From positions 62,001 to 126,000 of the forward strand of contig WJXM01000021.1 in assembly GCA_019456405.1 (NCBI GenBank): a DNA stretch of 64,000 nt. The letters are read 5' to 3'. Origin of the DNA: Ferrovum sp. (GTDB taxonomy: Bacteria > Pseudomonadota > Gammaproteobacteria > Burkholderiales > Ferrovaceae). Of this stretch, positions 8,640 to 17,183 are shown in pieces; within the stretch, counting starts at the first letter, position 1; every line of letters starts with the position of its first letter. The translations under genes were made by a program, and so were the position numbers. The notes under the pieces were generated by a model that made no database searches, was not told the DNA's origin, and saw only the letters and a list, made by a program, of their open reading frames with translations.

Positions 8640-9626
8640 TCATTGACGGATTGACGACTTATCCGTGGCTTCCGGGTAGGGCTTGAAACCATAATGTGCA
8701 AAAATGGCCTGGGCTTTGGGAGACTTCAGAAAATCGACCCAGGCTTGAGCTGCTTGCGGATGGGGTGCGCCCTTTACGACTCCTGCCGCATAAACGGCGG
8801 TGGCGTTCTGAGTGGCGGGAATCTCCACATGGGTAATTGGGTTTCCAATTTCCTCCTGAAAAATTGCTTCGGATTGCCAGGTGACCCCAGCATCTGCGAG
8901 GCCCTTCATCAATGTCATCGGGCTTTGTCGGTGATGGATGTGGGTCAGTTGGGTTTCTCCCGTATCGACCTTATGGACATAAACTTCCTGAACCAGGTCG
9001 GTGCCCCCTGCCTTTATCAAAGCCGCCTTAATCTGCCTTCCGATCCCTTCGAATTCCGGATTGGGCATAATCAGTTTTACACCGGGTTTGCCCAGATCGC
9101 TCAGTGCCTGGATATGTGCGGGATTGTTTTTCGGGACCATGATTGCCAGTTGATTGGTGGCATAGGACACGACAGGGCCTTGCAACAGACCTTCATTGTC
9201 CAGCGCACTGACCCGTTTCAATCCTGCTGCGTAGACGTCCGCTTTGACTGTCCAGGTCATGTTGCCCACCGTGATGGTGCCGCCTTGGCGAATTTGATTG
9301 AACAGTAGTCCCGGTGGGATGGTTTCGTAATAAATTTTCCCTTTCAATGCGGGATATTCATCCTCAAAGGCGGCCACCAGGGGGGCCATGGCAAAGAAAT
9401 AATTTCCGCCTACAAAAATCGACAACTGAGCGCCCATGGGATCCCCGTGAAAATCCGGCAGATTGTCCACTTCGGGGACGGTGAATTCCAGTCCACGCTG
9501 AACGACGGGGTTGTTTTTCCCCGCGCTCCAGGGGGGATTCACCCCGGCTTGGGCGGTCAAGGCAGTACCTCCCAGCAGGGCCAGTGCAATCATTTTGGTC
9601 ATAAAGGGAGTTCTAATGGTTTTCAT
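8640..9626 (-). CDS. Orphan periplasmic substrate-binding protein (ModA-like fold)
   Basis: A 328-residue secreted binding protein. The ATG at 9626 has AGGAG 7 nt upstream and opens a clean signal peptide, cleaved after AQA (residue 27). The body contains the two-lobe signature parts LSIFVGGNYFFAMAPLVAAF, NQLAIMVPKNNPAHIQALSD, and a C-terminal AAQAWVDFLKSPKAQAIFAH typical of oxyanion-binding ModA-like proteins. A histidine-rich patch, THIHHRQSP, lies in the middle. No ABC permease or ATPase gene is nearby, so it may work as a sensor partner or a scavenging or carrier protein, not as part of a local transporter. It sits between the DsrE-like gene and the c4 cytochrome gene with short spacers. 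Ligand unknown. Confidence 0.75.
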   Translation of the reverse strand: MKTIRTPFMTKMIALALLGGTALTAQAGVNPPWSAGKNNPVVQRGLEFTVPEVDNLPDFHGDPMGAQLSIFVGGNYFFAMAPLVAAFEDEYPALKGKIYYETIPPGLLFNQIRQGGTITVGNMTWTVKADVYAAGLKRVSALDNEGLLQGPVVSYATNQLAIMVPKNNPAHIQALSDLGKPGVKLIMPNPEFEGIGRQIKAALIKAGGTDLVQEVYVHKVDTGETQLTHIHHRQSPMTLMKGLADAGVTWQSEAIFQEEIGNPITHVEIPATQNATAVYAAGVVKGAPHPQAAQAWVDFLKSPKAQAIFAHYGFKPYPEATDKSSIRQ

Positions 9627-9636
9627 GGTCGTTCTC

Positions 9637-10428
9637 CTATTTGGCATAGTAAAAGCCCCGTGCGCCCAATTCGGGCATCGTTCCCATCACGCCAGGGGTC
9701 AATACCGCACCATCGATGAGGTGATTGGTGAGTTCGGCCGCCAATTGGGGGATGGATTGATGGTCAGGATTCGTTCCTGACTGATGGAGTCGAGTGGCCA
9801 ATTCGAATATGGCATTGTGACAAGCCAGAAAAACGACGCCACGGGATTGCAGCACAGGAATACTGTTATCCATAGGGGAGAATACGCCGGTGATGTCCTC
9901 ATACTGGGCTGGGTCTGCCTGGGAAGCAGCCGGAACCTTCAAGAAACTGTTATCCTTGAATTTTCCTTGGGTCAGTTGGGACAATTGATATTTTTCCCAA
10001 AGGAAATCATCATAAAGCGCCAAATGAGCGGGTCCATGGGTGCCCGAGACCACCAAAAAGTCTTTGTGCCCAAAAGCCCATATTTGGCTGTTCAGCGAAT
10101 TTCTCATCAAATTGAGCCATGGGCCATCCAGAACCATATTGTCGAAAACTTGTTTGTGCTGTCCCTGATAGTCGAAAATCAGGCGTAAGGCTTCATCATC
10201 CCATTCTTCGGGGCGGGTCAAAATCATGGGAACATTCTTGAAATCCCTGCGTCTGGGCGTTTTTTCCAGGGATTTGCTCAATAGGGATAACCACGGAGTT
10301 CCCTCGGGGATCAAGGTCTTCAGGGAGGGTGCGACCGACTCGGCGTGCGCCGTCGTTCCCCCACCCAACGTCAGGGTTGCCAATCCGGTGGTCATGAAAC
10401 CTAACATCCCTCTGCGTGCATTGTTCAT
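9637..10428 (-). CDS. Exported DsrE-like protein (putative sulfur-handling)
   Basis: A 263-residue protein whose start at 10428 is fixed by a GGAG 8 nt upstream. The N-terminus (NNARRGMLGF followed by a glycine/threonine-rich hydrophobic stretch and AHA) resembles a twin-arginine export signal. The C-terminal third has VVFLACHNAIFELATRL and later LIDGAVLTPGVMGTMPELG, a pattern seen in DsrE/DsrF-like proteins, with C203 as the only cysteine in the chain. In DsrE-type proteins such a Cys carries sulfur. It is the first gene of a run that continues into the binding protein and two cytochromes, which fits a periplasmic sulfur-oxidation role. Function is inferred; the family call is moderate. Confidence 0.6.
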   Translation of the reverse strand: MNNARRGMLGFMTTGLATLTLGGGTTAHAESVAPSLKTLIPEGTPWLSLLSKSLEKTPRRRDFKNVPMILTRPEEWDDEALRLIFDYQGQHKQVFDNMVLDGPWLNLMRNSLNSQIWAFGHKDFLVVSGTHGPAHLALYDDFLWEKYQLSQLTQGKFKDNSFLKVPAASQADPAQYEDITGVFSPMDNSIPVLQSRGVVFLACHNAIFELATRLHQSGTNPDHQSIPQLAAELTNHLIDGAVLTPGVMGTMPELGARGFYYAK

Positions 10429-10521
10429 GGTATTCACTCCAATATAAAATTTATTGTGCAAGACGACCCCATCGGGGGGGCTTTTATAGTTTATCGTTCT
10501 ATTCTTAGAATTATTGATTGC

Positions 10522-10550
10522 ATTATAAGGTGGGTTATAAGATAAGTAAA
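10522..10550 (-). promoter_or_regulatory. Sigma-70-like promoter of the DsrE-like/cytochrome operon
   Basis: On the minus strand TTTACT (10545-10550), a 17-bp spacer and a perfect TATAAT (10522-10527) point toward the DsrE-like gene, giving a leader of about 85 nt. The -35 matches 4 of 6 consensus bases, so an activator could be needed. The large palindrome lies just upstream of the -35. Confidence 0.55.
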
Positions 10551-10563
10551 ATTCATTTTTTTT

Positions 10564-10594
10564 ATTTATTGATGAATATTATTCATCAATAAAT
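10564..10594. promoter_or_regulatory. 31-bp perfect palindrome, probable operator
   Basis: Two perfectly complementary 15-bp arms, ATTTATTGATGAATA and TATTCATCAATAAAT, flank a single central T at 10579. A loop of one base rules out an ordinary RNA hairpin, so a dimeric DNA-binding protein is the natural reading. Its centre is about 64 bp upstream of the likely transcription start of the DsrE-like operon, a typical activator position. It also lies about 180 bp before the kinase gene. The LuxR-type regulator encoded nearby is one candidate; an ArsR- or MarR-type protein is another. Confidence 0.6.
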
Positions 10595-10771
10595 CGGATG
10601 GAGAGGCCCCCCAGGATTTGTGACGGTTTTTTGTTAAAATTCAATCGGTTTTTAAATGTTTTTCGGATACAGTGAAGACTGTGGATCAAGAGCATTGAAG
10701 GAAGAAGGAGATGTTCAAAGGATGGAAGTCATGAAAATTTTGCATGGTCCAGATCAGTGACGGGATGAACC

Positions 10772-12307
10772 ATGCGTTTCCATTCCCTGCGCACTCGGTT
10801 GTCTTTGGCCTACGCCCTCTTTCTCCTATTGGTGGTGGGTTTGGGGGCGTTCAGCATTCGTCAGTTGGATGACTACAATCGGGTGACGGCAGAGATTCGT
10901 GACCGATGGTTGCAATCTACGCGCATTCTGGGGGATCTCAACAACGATACCTCGGATTTTCGTTCGGCCGAGGGTAGTTTCCTGCTGGCGGACACTCTGT
11001 CAGAACGTCAGGACAGTGCGCGAGAAATGGACACTCTGGATGCTTCCATAGCCCACAGTCTGGTACGGTATCAGCGCATTCACCACGATGATCAGGAAGA
11101 TCGGTTGTATCAGGATTTTCTGGTTCACTGGCACGGTTATCATACGTTGGTCAGGCAGAAGGAACAAGCGTTGCCGCTGGAAAGCGGCACAGCGATTCGT
11201 TTATATCGCACGGATGCACGCACTGCCTATGACCGAGCCAGTGAAGCACTCGGACAACTGACCCAGTGGAATCTGGTGGGGGCCAAAAATGCCGTAGAGC
11301 GAGAAAGTGCCACCTATCGGGATGCCAATGGCTGGATCGTGGCGGCCATTCTGACGGCCGGATTACTGCTATTTACGGCCATTGGTTTCATTACCCGCTC
11401 TGTTTCGAACCCGTTGCTCGATTTGGCAAAGAGCATGCAACGCATTGCAGATAAAGAAACTGAAGTTCCCATTCAGGGGGTTGAGCGGAGCGATGAAATT
11501 GGTGTCATGGCGCGTTCGGTGTGGGTGTTTCAGGATAATGCCCAAGCCCTGTTGACCAGTCAGTCCCGTTTGGCAGAGCAGGCAAAAAGTCTTGAAGACG
11601 CTCTTGCCAAAGCGCAGGAAATGACCCAGCAACAACATAATTTCGTCTTGATGACCTCCCATGAATTTCGTACACCCCTGGCCCTGATCGATGGGTATGC
11701 CCAGCGTCTGTACAACGCCCGCGAGCGTTTTGGACCCGAGGAAGTAGGGGAACGCGCACTCAAGATTCGGCGCGCCACCCAGCGCCTGACCACGCTCCTC
11801 GACAATCTTCTGGATGTTCCAAAATATTCTGCCGAGGCGATTCCATTCCATCCGCAACAACTGGATGTCAAGGAATTGCTTCGACGTTTGTGCCAGGAAT
11901 ATCGTGAGGTGGCTCCCGATCGAACCTTTCAGGAACACCTGGGGGAGCACTGTTTTTTTCTCATGGGCGATGCGGAGTTGCTTCACCAGGCATTTGGCAA
12001 TCTGTTATCCAATGCCGTCAAATATTCAGCACCGGGAAGTTTCATTACGCTCGAGGCACAGGATCGTGAGGGTACTTTGGTGATTGAAATATCAGATCAG
12101 GGTATCGGCATTCCGGAGCGAGATCGTCCCCATATCTTCGAACGATATTACCGTGGTTCCAACGTTGGTTCGCACAGTGGAACGGGCGTGGGGCTCACCC
12201 TCGTGAACCAGATCATCGCTCTGCATCGCGGAACCCTGGATGTTGCAAGTACTGAGGAACTGGGGAGCCGATTTACTGTCCATCTCCCGGTGCTGAAACT
12301 GTCTTGA
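10772..12307 (+). CDS. Sensor histidine kinase with HAMP domain
   Basis: A 511-residue membrane kinase. It has an N-terminal membrane helix (about 10-28), a periplasmic helical sensor region of the four-helix-bundle type (about 30-185), a second helix (about 188-208) and a HAMP domain (PLLDLAKSMQRIADKETEVP). The HisKA H-box MTSHEFRTPL has phospho-acceptor H297. The ATPase domain carries the N-box GNLLSNAVKYS, the G1 box SDQGIGIP and the G2 box GTGVGLTL. It is divergent from the DsrE-like/cytochrome operon and ends 1 bp before the stop codon of purC. The response regulator at 6410-6994, at the far end of the operon, is the nearest possible partner. The signal sensed may relate to the operon's substrate. 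Confidence 0.9.
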   Translation: MRFHSLRTRLSLAYALFLLLVVGLGAFSIRQLDDYNRVTAEIRDRWLQSTRILGDLNNDTSDFRSAEGSFLLADTLSERQDSAREMDTLDASIAHSLVRYQRIHHDDQEDRLYQDFLVHWHGYHTLVRQKEQALPLESGTAIRLYRTDARTAYDRASEALGQLTQWNLVGAKNAVERESATYRDANGWIVAAILTAGLLLFTAIGFITRSVSNPLLDLAKSMQRIADKETEVPIQGVERSDEIGVMARSVWVFQDNAQALLTSQSRLAEQAKSLEDALAKAQEMTQQQHNFVLMTSHEFRTPLALIDGYAQRLYNARERFGPEEVGERALKIRRATQRLTTLLDNLLDVPKYSAEAIPFHPQQLDVKELLRRLCQEYREVAPDRTFQEHLGEHCFFLMGDAELLHQAFGNLLSNAVKYSAPGSFITLEAQDREGTLVIEISDQGIGIPERDRPHIFERYYRGSNVGSHSGTGVGLTLVNQIIALHRGTLDVASTEELGSRFTVHLPVLKLS

Positions 12308-12308
12308 T

Positions 12309-13196
12309 TCATGCCCGGAGATGCATAAGGGCGGTGACGGCTTCCTGATACCGTGTCAAGGTGCCCAGGATGACTTCTTCCGGGAGTGCGGGTGCGGGAG
12401 GGCATTTGTTCCATTGTTGGGTTTCCAGCCAGTTGCGGACGAACTGCTTATCGAAACTTTGCGGGCTGGTGCCGGGTTGGTAGGTGTCCTTGGGCCAGAA
12501 TCTCGAGGAGTCCGGCGTGATCACCTCATCCATGAGGGTCAGTTGATGGTGGTCGTCGAATCCGAACTCGAACTTGGTGTCCGCTATCAGGATGCCGCAA
12601 CGTTCGGCATGGTGTGCGGCTTCAGAATAAAGTTTGAATGCCGTACGTTTTACTTCCTCGGCGCGCTGTTCCCCGATCATATCGACCATTCGTTCAAAAG
12701 AGATATTTTCGTCATGATCGCCCACCATGGCCTTGGTAGCCGGGGTGAAAATGGGGTGAGGAAGTTTTTCGGCGCGCTGTAATCCGGAGGGGAGATCGAT
12801 GCCACAAACTTTCCCCGTCGCTTGATAGTCCTTCCAGCCCGACCCCTCCAGATAACCCCGGACCACTGCTTCCAAAGGCAGTGGGTCGAGACGTTTGACG
12901 ACCATGGAACGGTCCCTGACCTGGACCCTTTCGGCTTCTGTGACGGTGCTTTCAGGATCGATGCCGGTGAGGTGGTTGGGAATATCCTTGAAATGTTCGA
13001 ACCAAAAGTTGGAGAGGGTCTGAAGTAACTTTCCCTTGCCTGGAATAGGTGAAGGGAAGACGACATCGAAGGCAGACAGGCGATCGGTGGTCACCATGAG
13101 CAGGTATTGGGTTCCAACGGCATAGATATCCCGCACCTTGCCTCGGGCGATCAAGGGCAAGGAGGTGATGCTCGTTTCAAAAACGGCGTCACTCAT
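12309..13196 (-). CDS. purC: Phosphoribosylaminoimidazole-succinocarboxamide synthase
   Basis: SAICAR synthase, the ATP-dependent step joining CAIR and aspartate in purine synthesis; cytosolic. The 295 residues fit the longer form of the family. The opening has ARGKVRDIYAVG, then TDRLSAFDVVF. LEAVVRGYLEGSGWKDY and the acidic stretch LIADTKFEFGFDD are typical. Its ATG overlaps the pyk stop codon (ATGA at 13193-13196), so it is translationally coupled at the end of a gap-pgk-pyk-purC run. In many Betaproteobacteria fba lies between pyk and purC; here it is absent. Confidence 0.97.
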   Translation of the reverse strand: MSDAVFETSITSLPLIARGKVRDIYAVGTQYLLMVTTDRLSAFDVVFPSPIPGKGKLLQTLSNFWFEHFKDIPNHLTGIDPESTVTEAERVQVRDRSMVVKRLDPLPLEAVVRGYLEGSGWKDYQATGKVCGIDLPSGLQRAEKLPHPIFTPATKAMVGDHDENISFERMVDMIGEQRAEEVKRTAFKLYSEAAHHAERCGILIADTKFEFGFDDHHQLTLMDEVITPDSSRFWPKDTYQPGTSPQSFDKQFVRNWLETQQWNKCPPAPALPEEVILGTLTRYQEAVTALMHLRA

Positions 13197-14623
13197 GCGG
13201 TATGCTCTCCTACCCGTATGATTTTCATCGTGTTGGTACCCCCGGCTTTGCCAATGGGTTCACCCATGGTCAACAGCATCAAGTCGCCTTTCACGACAGC
13301 ACCCATCCTGAGCAGTTCGGCTTCGGCTTCGGCAATGACGGCCGCAGGCTCCAGATGGATATGATGGAAGGTCACAGGGTAAACTCCCCGGTACAGGGTG
13401 GTCAGTTGCTGGGTTTCTTCGGAGGGAGTCATGGCATAGATCGGTACAGGCGTATCCGAGCGTGAAATCAGCAAAGCCGTGGTTCCACTCTGCGTCAAAG
13501 CGGCCACGGCCTTGACGTTCAGGTGGCGGGTGGTATGAATCACGGCGCGTGCGACGGCTTTCTCGATACGATCCACGGGGTCGAAAGCGCCCCGTTCCAC
13601 CATCGGGAGCATATCCTGTTTTTCGGCTTCGGTGCAGACTCTTGCCATGGCCGCAATGGATTCCACCGGATATTGTCCGGCGGCCGATTCGGCAGAGAGC
13701 ATGACGGCATCGGTCCCATCCAGCACGGCATTGGCCACATCGGAGACCTCTGCGCGGGTAGGGACCGGGCTGGAAATCATGGATTCCATCATCTGAGTGG
13801 CCGTGATGATGGTTTTGTTCATCTGGCGCGCCATGCGGATCATGCGCTTTTGCAGGGCAGGCACGGCGGCATCTCCAACCTCCACAGCCAGATCCCCGCG
13901 CGCCACCATGATGGAATCACTGGCGGCAATGATGCCTTCCAGTGCATCGATGGCTTCTGCGCGTTCGATTTTTGCTTGTAATTGGGCTTGACCACCCGCC
14001 GCAGTGAGGAGTGCACGAGCCTGATCCATGTCGGCACCGGAGCGGGGGAAGGAGACGGCCAGATAGTCCACCTTCAGACGTGCGGCCAATTTGATATCTT
14101 CCCGATCCTTGTCGGTGAGTGCGGGCGCGGTCAACCCGCCGCCACGACGGTTGATGCCCTTGTTGTTGGAGAGTGGGCCTCCCTGAATGACTATGGTGCG
14201 AACTTCATTGCCATTGACAGCGGTGACGCAGAGTTCGATTTTTCCGTCATCCAGGAGTAGGGAATCGCCGGGATGGACATCCTGGGGCAGTTCCTTGTAA
14301 TCCAGTCCAACCCGTTCCTGATTGCCCAAAGGGCAATCAGCATCAAGTATGAAGGTGGCACCGGTTTGAAGAAGGATTTTATTGTCCTCAAACTTGCCGA
14401 CACGGATTTTTGGTCCCTGCAGGTCGCCCAGAATACCCACCGTTCGACCCAGTTTTTTGGCCAAGGCACGGATGGTTTCGACCCGTGCGCGGTGGTCTGC
14501 TTCTGTGCCGTGGGAAAAGTTGAGACGGGCCATATCCATTCCGGCCAGAATCATGCGTTCGAGGACTTCGGGAGAACTGGAGGCGGGACCGATGGTGGCG
14601 ACAATTTTGGTGCGACGCTGCAT
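13193..14623 (-). CDS. pyk: Pyruvate kinase
   Basis: A 476-residue pyruvate kinase (phosphoenolpyruvate + ADP to pyruvate + ATP). It starts RRTKIVATIGPASSSPEVLE, followed by the substrate-loop MARLNFSHG. The catalytic-region KIERAEAIDALEGIIAASD, IMVARGDLAVEVG and ITATQMMESMISSPVPTRAE are present. The length is that of the normal bacterial enzyme with a C-terminal allosteric domain. It follows pgk on the same strand after a 160-bp spacer and overlaps purC by 4 bp. Confidence 0.97.
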   Translation of the reverse strand: MQRRTKIVATIGPASSSPEVLERMILAGMDMARLNFSHGTEADHRARVETIRALAKKLGRTVGILGDLQGPKIRVGKFEDNKILLQTGATFILDADCPLGNQERVGLDYKELPQDVHPGDSLLLDDGKIELCVTAVNGNEVRTIVIQGGPLSNNKGINRRGGGLTAPALTDKDREDIKLAARLKVDYLAVSFPRSGADMDQARALLTAAGGQAQLQAKIERAEAIDALEGIIAASDSIMVARGDLAVEVGDAAVPALQKRMIRMARQMNKTIITATQMMESMISSPVPTRAEVSDVANAVLDGTDAVMLSAESAAGQYPVESIAAMARVCTEAEKQDMLPMVERGAFDPVDRIEKAVARAVIHTTRHLNVKAVAALTQSGTTALLISRSDTPVPIYAMTPSEETQQLTTLYRGVYPVTFHHIHLEPAAVIAEAEAELLRMGAVVKGDLMLLTMGEPIGKAGGTNTMKIIRVGEHTA

Positions 14624-14783
14624 TTGAATGACAACTCCTGTGGGTGGTGGAGGGGTAGGGAATGGGGCTCATACCACGATTCGACATCCACCAGCGATAA
14701 ATTCGCAATTATCTCATGGGTGGCTCAAGTCTGTTTTATTTGTGCGCAGTACCCCCCCGCAGGGAGGGCTCCGAAGCGACCGG

Positions 14784-15962
14784 TCAGCATCCTCGTGCTT
14801 CAAGGATCTTGACGGCAGGCAGGTCTCGCCCTTCGAGGAACTCGAGGAACGCTCCTCCTCCCGTGGAAATGTAAGACACGCGATCGGCGATACCATACTT
14901 GGCTACGGCCGCCAAGGTGTCCCCTCCCCCTGCGATGGAAAAAGCAGGGGATTCTGCGATGGCCTGGGCCAAGGCTTTGGTGCCGTCTCCAAACTGGTCG
15001 AATTCAAAAACGCCGACAGGACCATTCCAGACGATGGTACCGGCGGTCTTCAGGATTTTTGCCAGTTGGGCGGCAGACTTTGGCCCGATATCAAAAATCA
15101 GGTCGTCTTCAGCCACTTCCTCCACGGTTTTCAGGGTGGCTTCGGCATCTTCGGCGAATTTCTTGCCGGTGACCACATCGACGGGAATGGGTACATCGCC
15201 GCCACGCGCCCGCGCCGCATCGATGATTTTACGGGCTTCGGGTACCAGGTCGGGTTCGGCCAGAGATTTTCCGATCTTGTGGCCTTCAGCCAGCAGGAAG
15301 GTATTGGCGATTCCACCGCCGACGATCAGTTGGTCGACCTTGTGGGACAAGGTGGATAGCACCGTCAATTTTGTGGAAACCTTGGATCCTGCCACGATGG
15401 CCACCAGGGGGCGGGCAGGTTCCTTGAGCGCGCGTCCCAGGGCATCCAGTTCTGCCGCCAACAGAGGGCCTGCGCAGGCGATCGGAGCGAACTTGGCAAC
15501 GCCATGCGTGGAGGCCTCGGCGCGGTGAGCGGTTCCGAAGGCATCCATCACGAATACATCGCACAGGGCGGCCATTTTTTTGGACAGTACATCATCGTCC
15601 TTTTTTTCGCCCACATTGAAGCGCACATTTTCGAGCAGGACTACCTGACCAGGCTCAACGTTCAGGGGGTGATCGAGCCAATGCCGGATCAGAGGAACCG
15701 GTTGTCCCAGAAGTTCGGACAGGCGCTGGGCCACCGGCGCCAGGGAATTGGATTCATCAAACGAGCCTTCGGCGGGGCGGCCCAGATGGGACATCAGCAT
15801 GAGGCGGGCTCCTGCCTTCAAGGCGTATTGGATTCCGGGTAGACTGGCACGGATACGCGTGTCATCGGAGATACTCCCCCCCTTGAGGGGTACATTGAAA
15901 TCAACGCGCACCAATACACGTTTGTTGGCAAGATCCATGTCCTGCATGCGAAGGATACTCAT
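14784..15962 (-). CDS. pgk: Phosphoglycerate kinase
   Basis: A 392-residue phosphoglycerate kinase interconverting 1,3-bisphosphoglycerate and 3-phosphoglycerate; it serves glycolysis and, in an autotroph, the Calvin cycle. Family motifs are [15 protein letters not shown] near the N-terminus, [19 protein letters not shown], and the nucleotide-binding [13 protein letters not shown] and [13 protein letters not shown] near the C-terminus. It lies downstream of gap with an intrinsic terminator-like hairpin between, and upstream of pyk. Confidence 0.97.
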   Translation of the reverse strand: MSILRMQDMDLANKRVLVRVDFNVPLKGGSISDDTRIRASLPGIQYALKAGARLMLMSHLGRPAEGSFDESNSLAPVAQRLSELLGQPVPLIRHWLDHPLNVEPGQVVLLENVRFNVGEKKDDDVLSKKMAALCDVFVMDAFGTAHRAEASTHGVAKFAPIACAGPLLAAELDALGRALKEPARPLVAIVAGSKVSTKLTVLSTLSHKVDQLIVGGGIANTFLLAEGHKIGKSLAEPDLVPEARKIIDAARARGGDVPIPVDVVTGKKFAEDAEATLKTVEEVAEDDLIFDIGPKSAAQLAKILKTAGTIVWNGPVGVFEFDQFGDGTKALAQAIAESPAFSIAGGGDTLAAVAKYGIADRVSYISTGGGAFLEFLEGRDLPAVKILEARGC

Positions 15963-15984
15963 GACGATTTCCTGTGGTGACTCA

Positions 15985-16027
15985 AAAATTCAAAAAACCA
16001 GCCCAAAATTCCAGAGAATCAGGGCTG
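15985..16027 (-). terminator. Intrinsic terminator or attenuator after gap
   Basis: On the minus strand just past the gap stop codon, CAGCCC (16022-16027) pairs with GGGCTG (15999-16004) across a 17-nt loop. It is followed by GTTTTTT and a further T-rich run. It would separate gap from pgk expression partly or fully. Confidence 0.55.
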
Positions 16028-16047
16028 ATGCGTAAAACATGGACGGG

Positions 16048-17064
16048 TCAGGATGCGGCCATCCAGGCGGCGGTGACGTCCAGCATGCGGTTGCTGAAGC
16101 CCCATTCATTGTCATACCAGGACAATACCTTGACCAATGTCCCGCCGGAAACTTTGGTGAGGGTGGCGTCAAAGGTGCTGGAGGCTGAATCGTGGTTGAA
16201 ATCCACCGAAACCAGGGGGCCTTCGTTGTAGTTCAAGATGCCTTTCAAGGCTGCTGAACCAGCGGCTTCCTTCATGATGCTGTTGATTTCTTCCACGGTG
16301 GTGGCCCGTGCGGCTTCAAACGTCAGGTCTACCAACGAGACATTGATGGTGGGTACTCGGACGGCAAAACCATCCAGTTTCCCATTCAATTCTGGCAGAA
16401 CCAGGCCCACAGCCGCTGCTGCCCCGGTCTTGGTGGGAATCATGGACATGGTGGCGGAGCGAGCACGGCGCAGGTCGGAATGGTACACGTCGGTCAGTAC
16501 CTGGTCGTTGGTGTAGGAATGAACGGTTGTCATCAAGCCTTTGACCACGCCGATCTTTTCATGCAGCGGTTTGACCAGGGGGGCCAAGCAATTGGTGGTA
16601 CAGGAAGCATTGGAAATGACGGTCATGTCGGAACGCAGGACGTGATGATTGACACCGTATACCACGGTGGCATCAACATCGTTCCCGCCAGGTGCGGAAA
16701 TGACGACTTTCTTGGCGCCGCCTTTCAGGTGGGCCGAAGCTTTTTCCTTGGAAGTAAACAAACCCGTGCATTCCAGAACGACATCCACACCTGCGCTGCC
16801 CCAGGGGATTTCAGCGGGGTTGCGTTGAGAAAAAACCGGGATGCGATCGCCATTGATGACCATGGCATTGCCTTCTACCGAGATTTCTCCATTGAACCGA
16901 CCATGAGCGGTATCAAAACGGGTCAGATGTGCATTGGTTTCGGAATTACCCAAATCATTGATCGCAACGATTTGAATGCCTTGCTTGTTACCGGTCTCGT
17001 ACAAGGCACGCAATACATTGCGACCGATGCGACCATAACCGTTGATACCGACGCGAACAGCCAT
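16048..17064 (-). CDS. gap: Glyceraldehyde-3-phosphate dehydrogenase, type I
   Basis: A 338-residue NAD(P)-dependent enzyme. The ATG at 17064 ([16 protein letters not shown]) has AGGAG 7 nt upstream, which rules out the longer frame starting at 17088. The Rossmann motif [10 protein letters not shown], the catalytic [12 protein letters not shown] with C155, and the C-terminal [13 protein letters not shown] are all present. It heads the gap-pgk-pyk-purC run and is divergent from a LysR regulator, as in Calvin-cycle gene sets. A TATAAT box lies in the shared spacer. Confidence 0.97.
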   Translation of the reverse strand: MAVRVGINGYGRIGRNVLRALYETGNKQGIQIVAINDLGNSETNAHLTRFDTAHGRFNGEISVEGNAMVINGDRIPVFSQRNPAEIPWGSAGVDVVLECTGLFTSKEKASAHLKGGAKKVVISAPGGNDVDATVVYGVNHHVLRSDMTVISNASCTTNCLAPLVKPLHEKIGVVKGLMTTVHSYTNDQVLTDVYHSDLRRARSATMSMIPTKTGAAAAVGLVLPELNGKLDGFAVRVPTINVSLVDLTFEAARATTVEEINSIMKEAAGSAALKGILNYNEGPLVSVDFNHDSASSTFDATLTKVSGGTLVKVLSWYDNEWGFSNRMLDVTAAWMAAS

Positions 17065-17120
17065 ATGATTTCTCCTCAAGGTTGACAATGGTGGGGGAAT
17101 ACGGTGATTCTTTACCCCCT

Positions 17121-17141
17121 ATTATAGATAAATTGCACTGA
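17121..17141 (-). promoter_or_regulatory. gap promoter -10 and candidate LysR-type site
   Basis: Minus-strand TATAAT (17121-17126) has no good -35, which suggests activation. Immediately upstream, TAA-ATTGCAC-TGA (17129-17141) fits the TNA-N7-TNA pattern of CbbR sites and the general T-N11-A of LysR proteins. The arrangement suits control of gap by the divergent LysR regulator. It is one short degenerate match, so it stays tentative. Confidence 0.4.
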
Positions 17142-17183
17142 TATTATGAAGGCTTTATGATGGGTTTGTCATCAGGGGGGGGC

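Larger units (their letters stand above)
10429..10771. other. AT-rich divergent intergenic region
   Basis: This 343-bp spacer between the DsrE-like operon and the histidine-kinase gene is markedly richer in A/T than its surroundings, especially 10490-10660. It holds a good minus-strand promoter and a large palindrome (both listed separately). A short GC-rich hairpin (CCCC-GAT-GGGG type) near 10469 falls in the operon leader. I see no convincing protein-coding gene. Tiny ATG-led frames of 8-9 codons at 10711 and 10731 are not supported. Confidence 0.6.

Noticed and set aside
10711..10760. Two tiny ATG-led frames (8 and 9 codons), one starting MKIL like the response regulator
   Set aside because: Too short to support. 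The resemblance to the response-regulator start is four residues and not evidence of a remnant gene.
14752..14768. C7/GGGAGGG hairpin between pgk and pyk
   Set aside because: Only a 3-nt loop, one G-T pair and no T-run; not convincing as terminator or attenuator.
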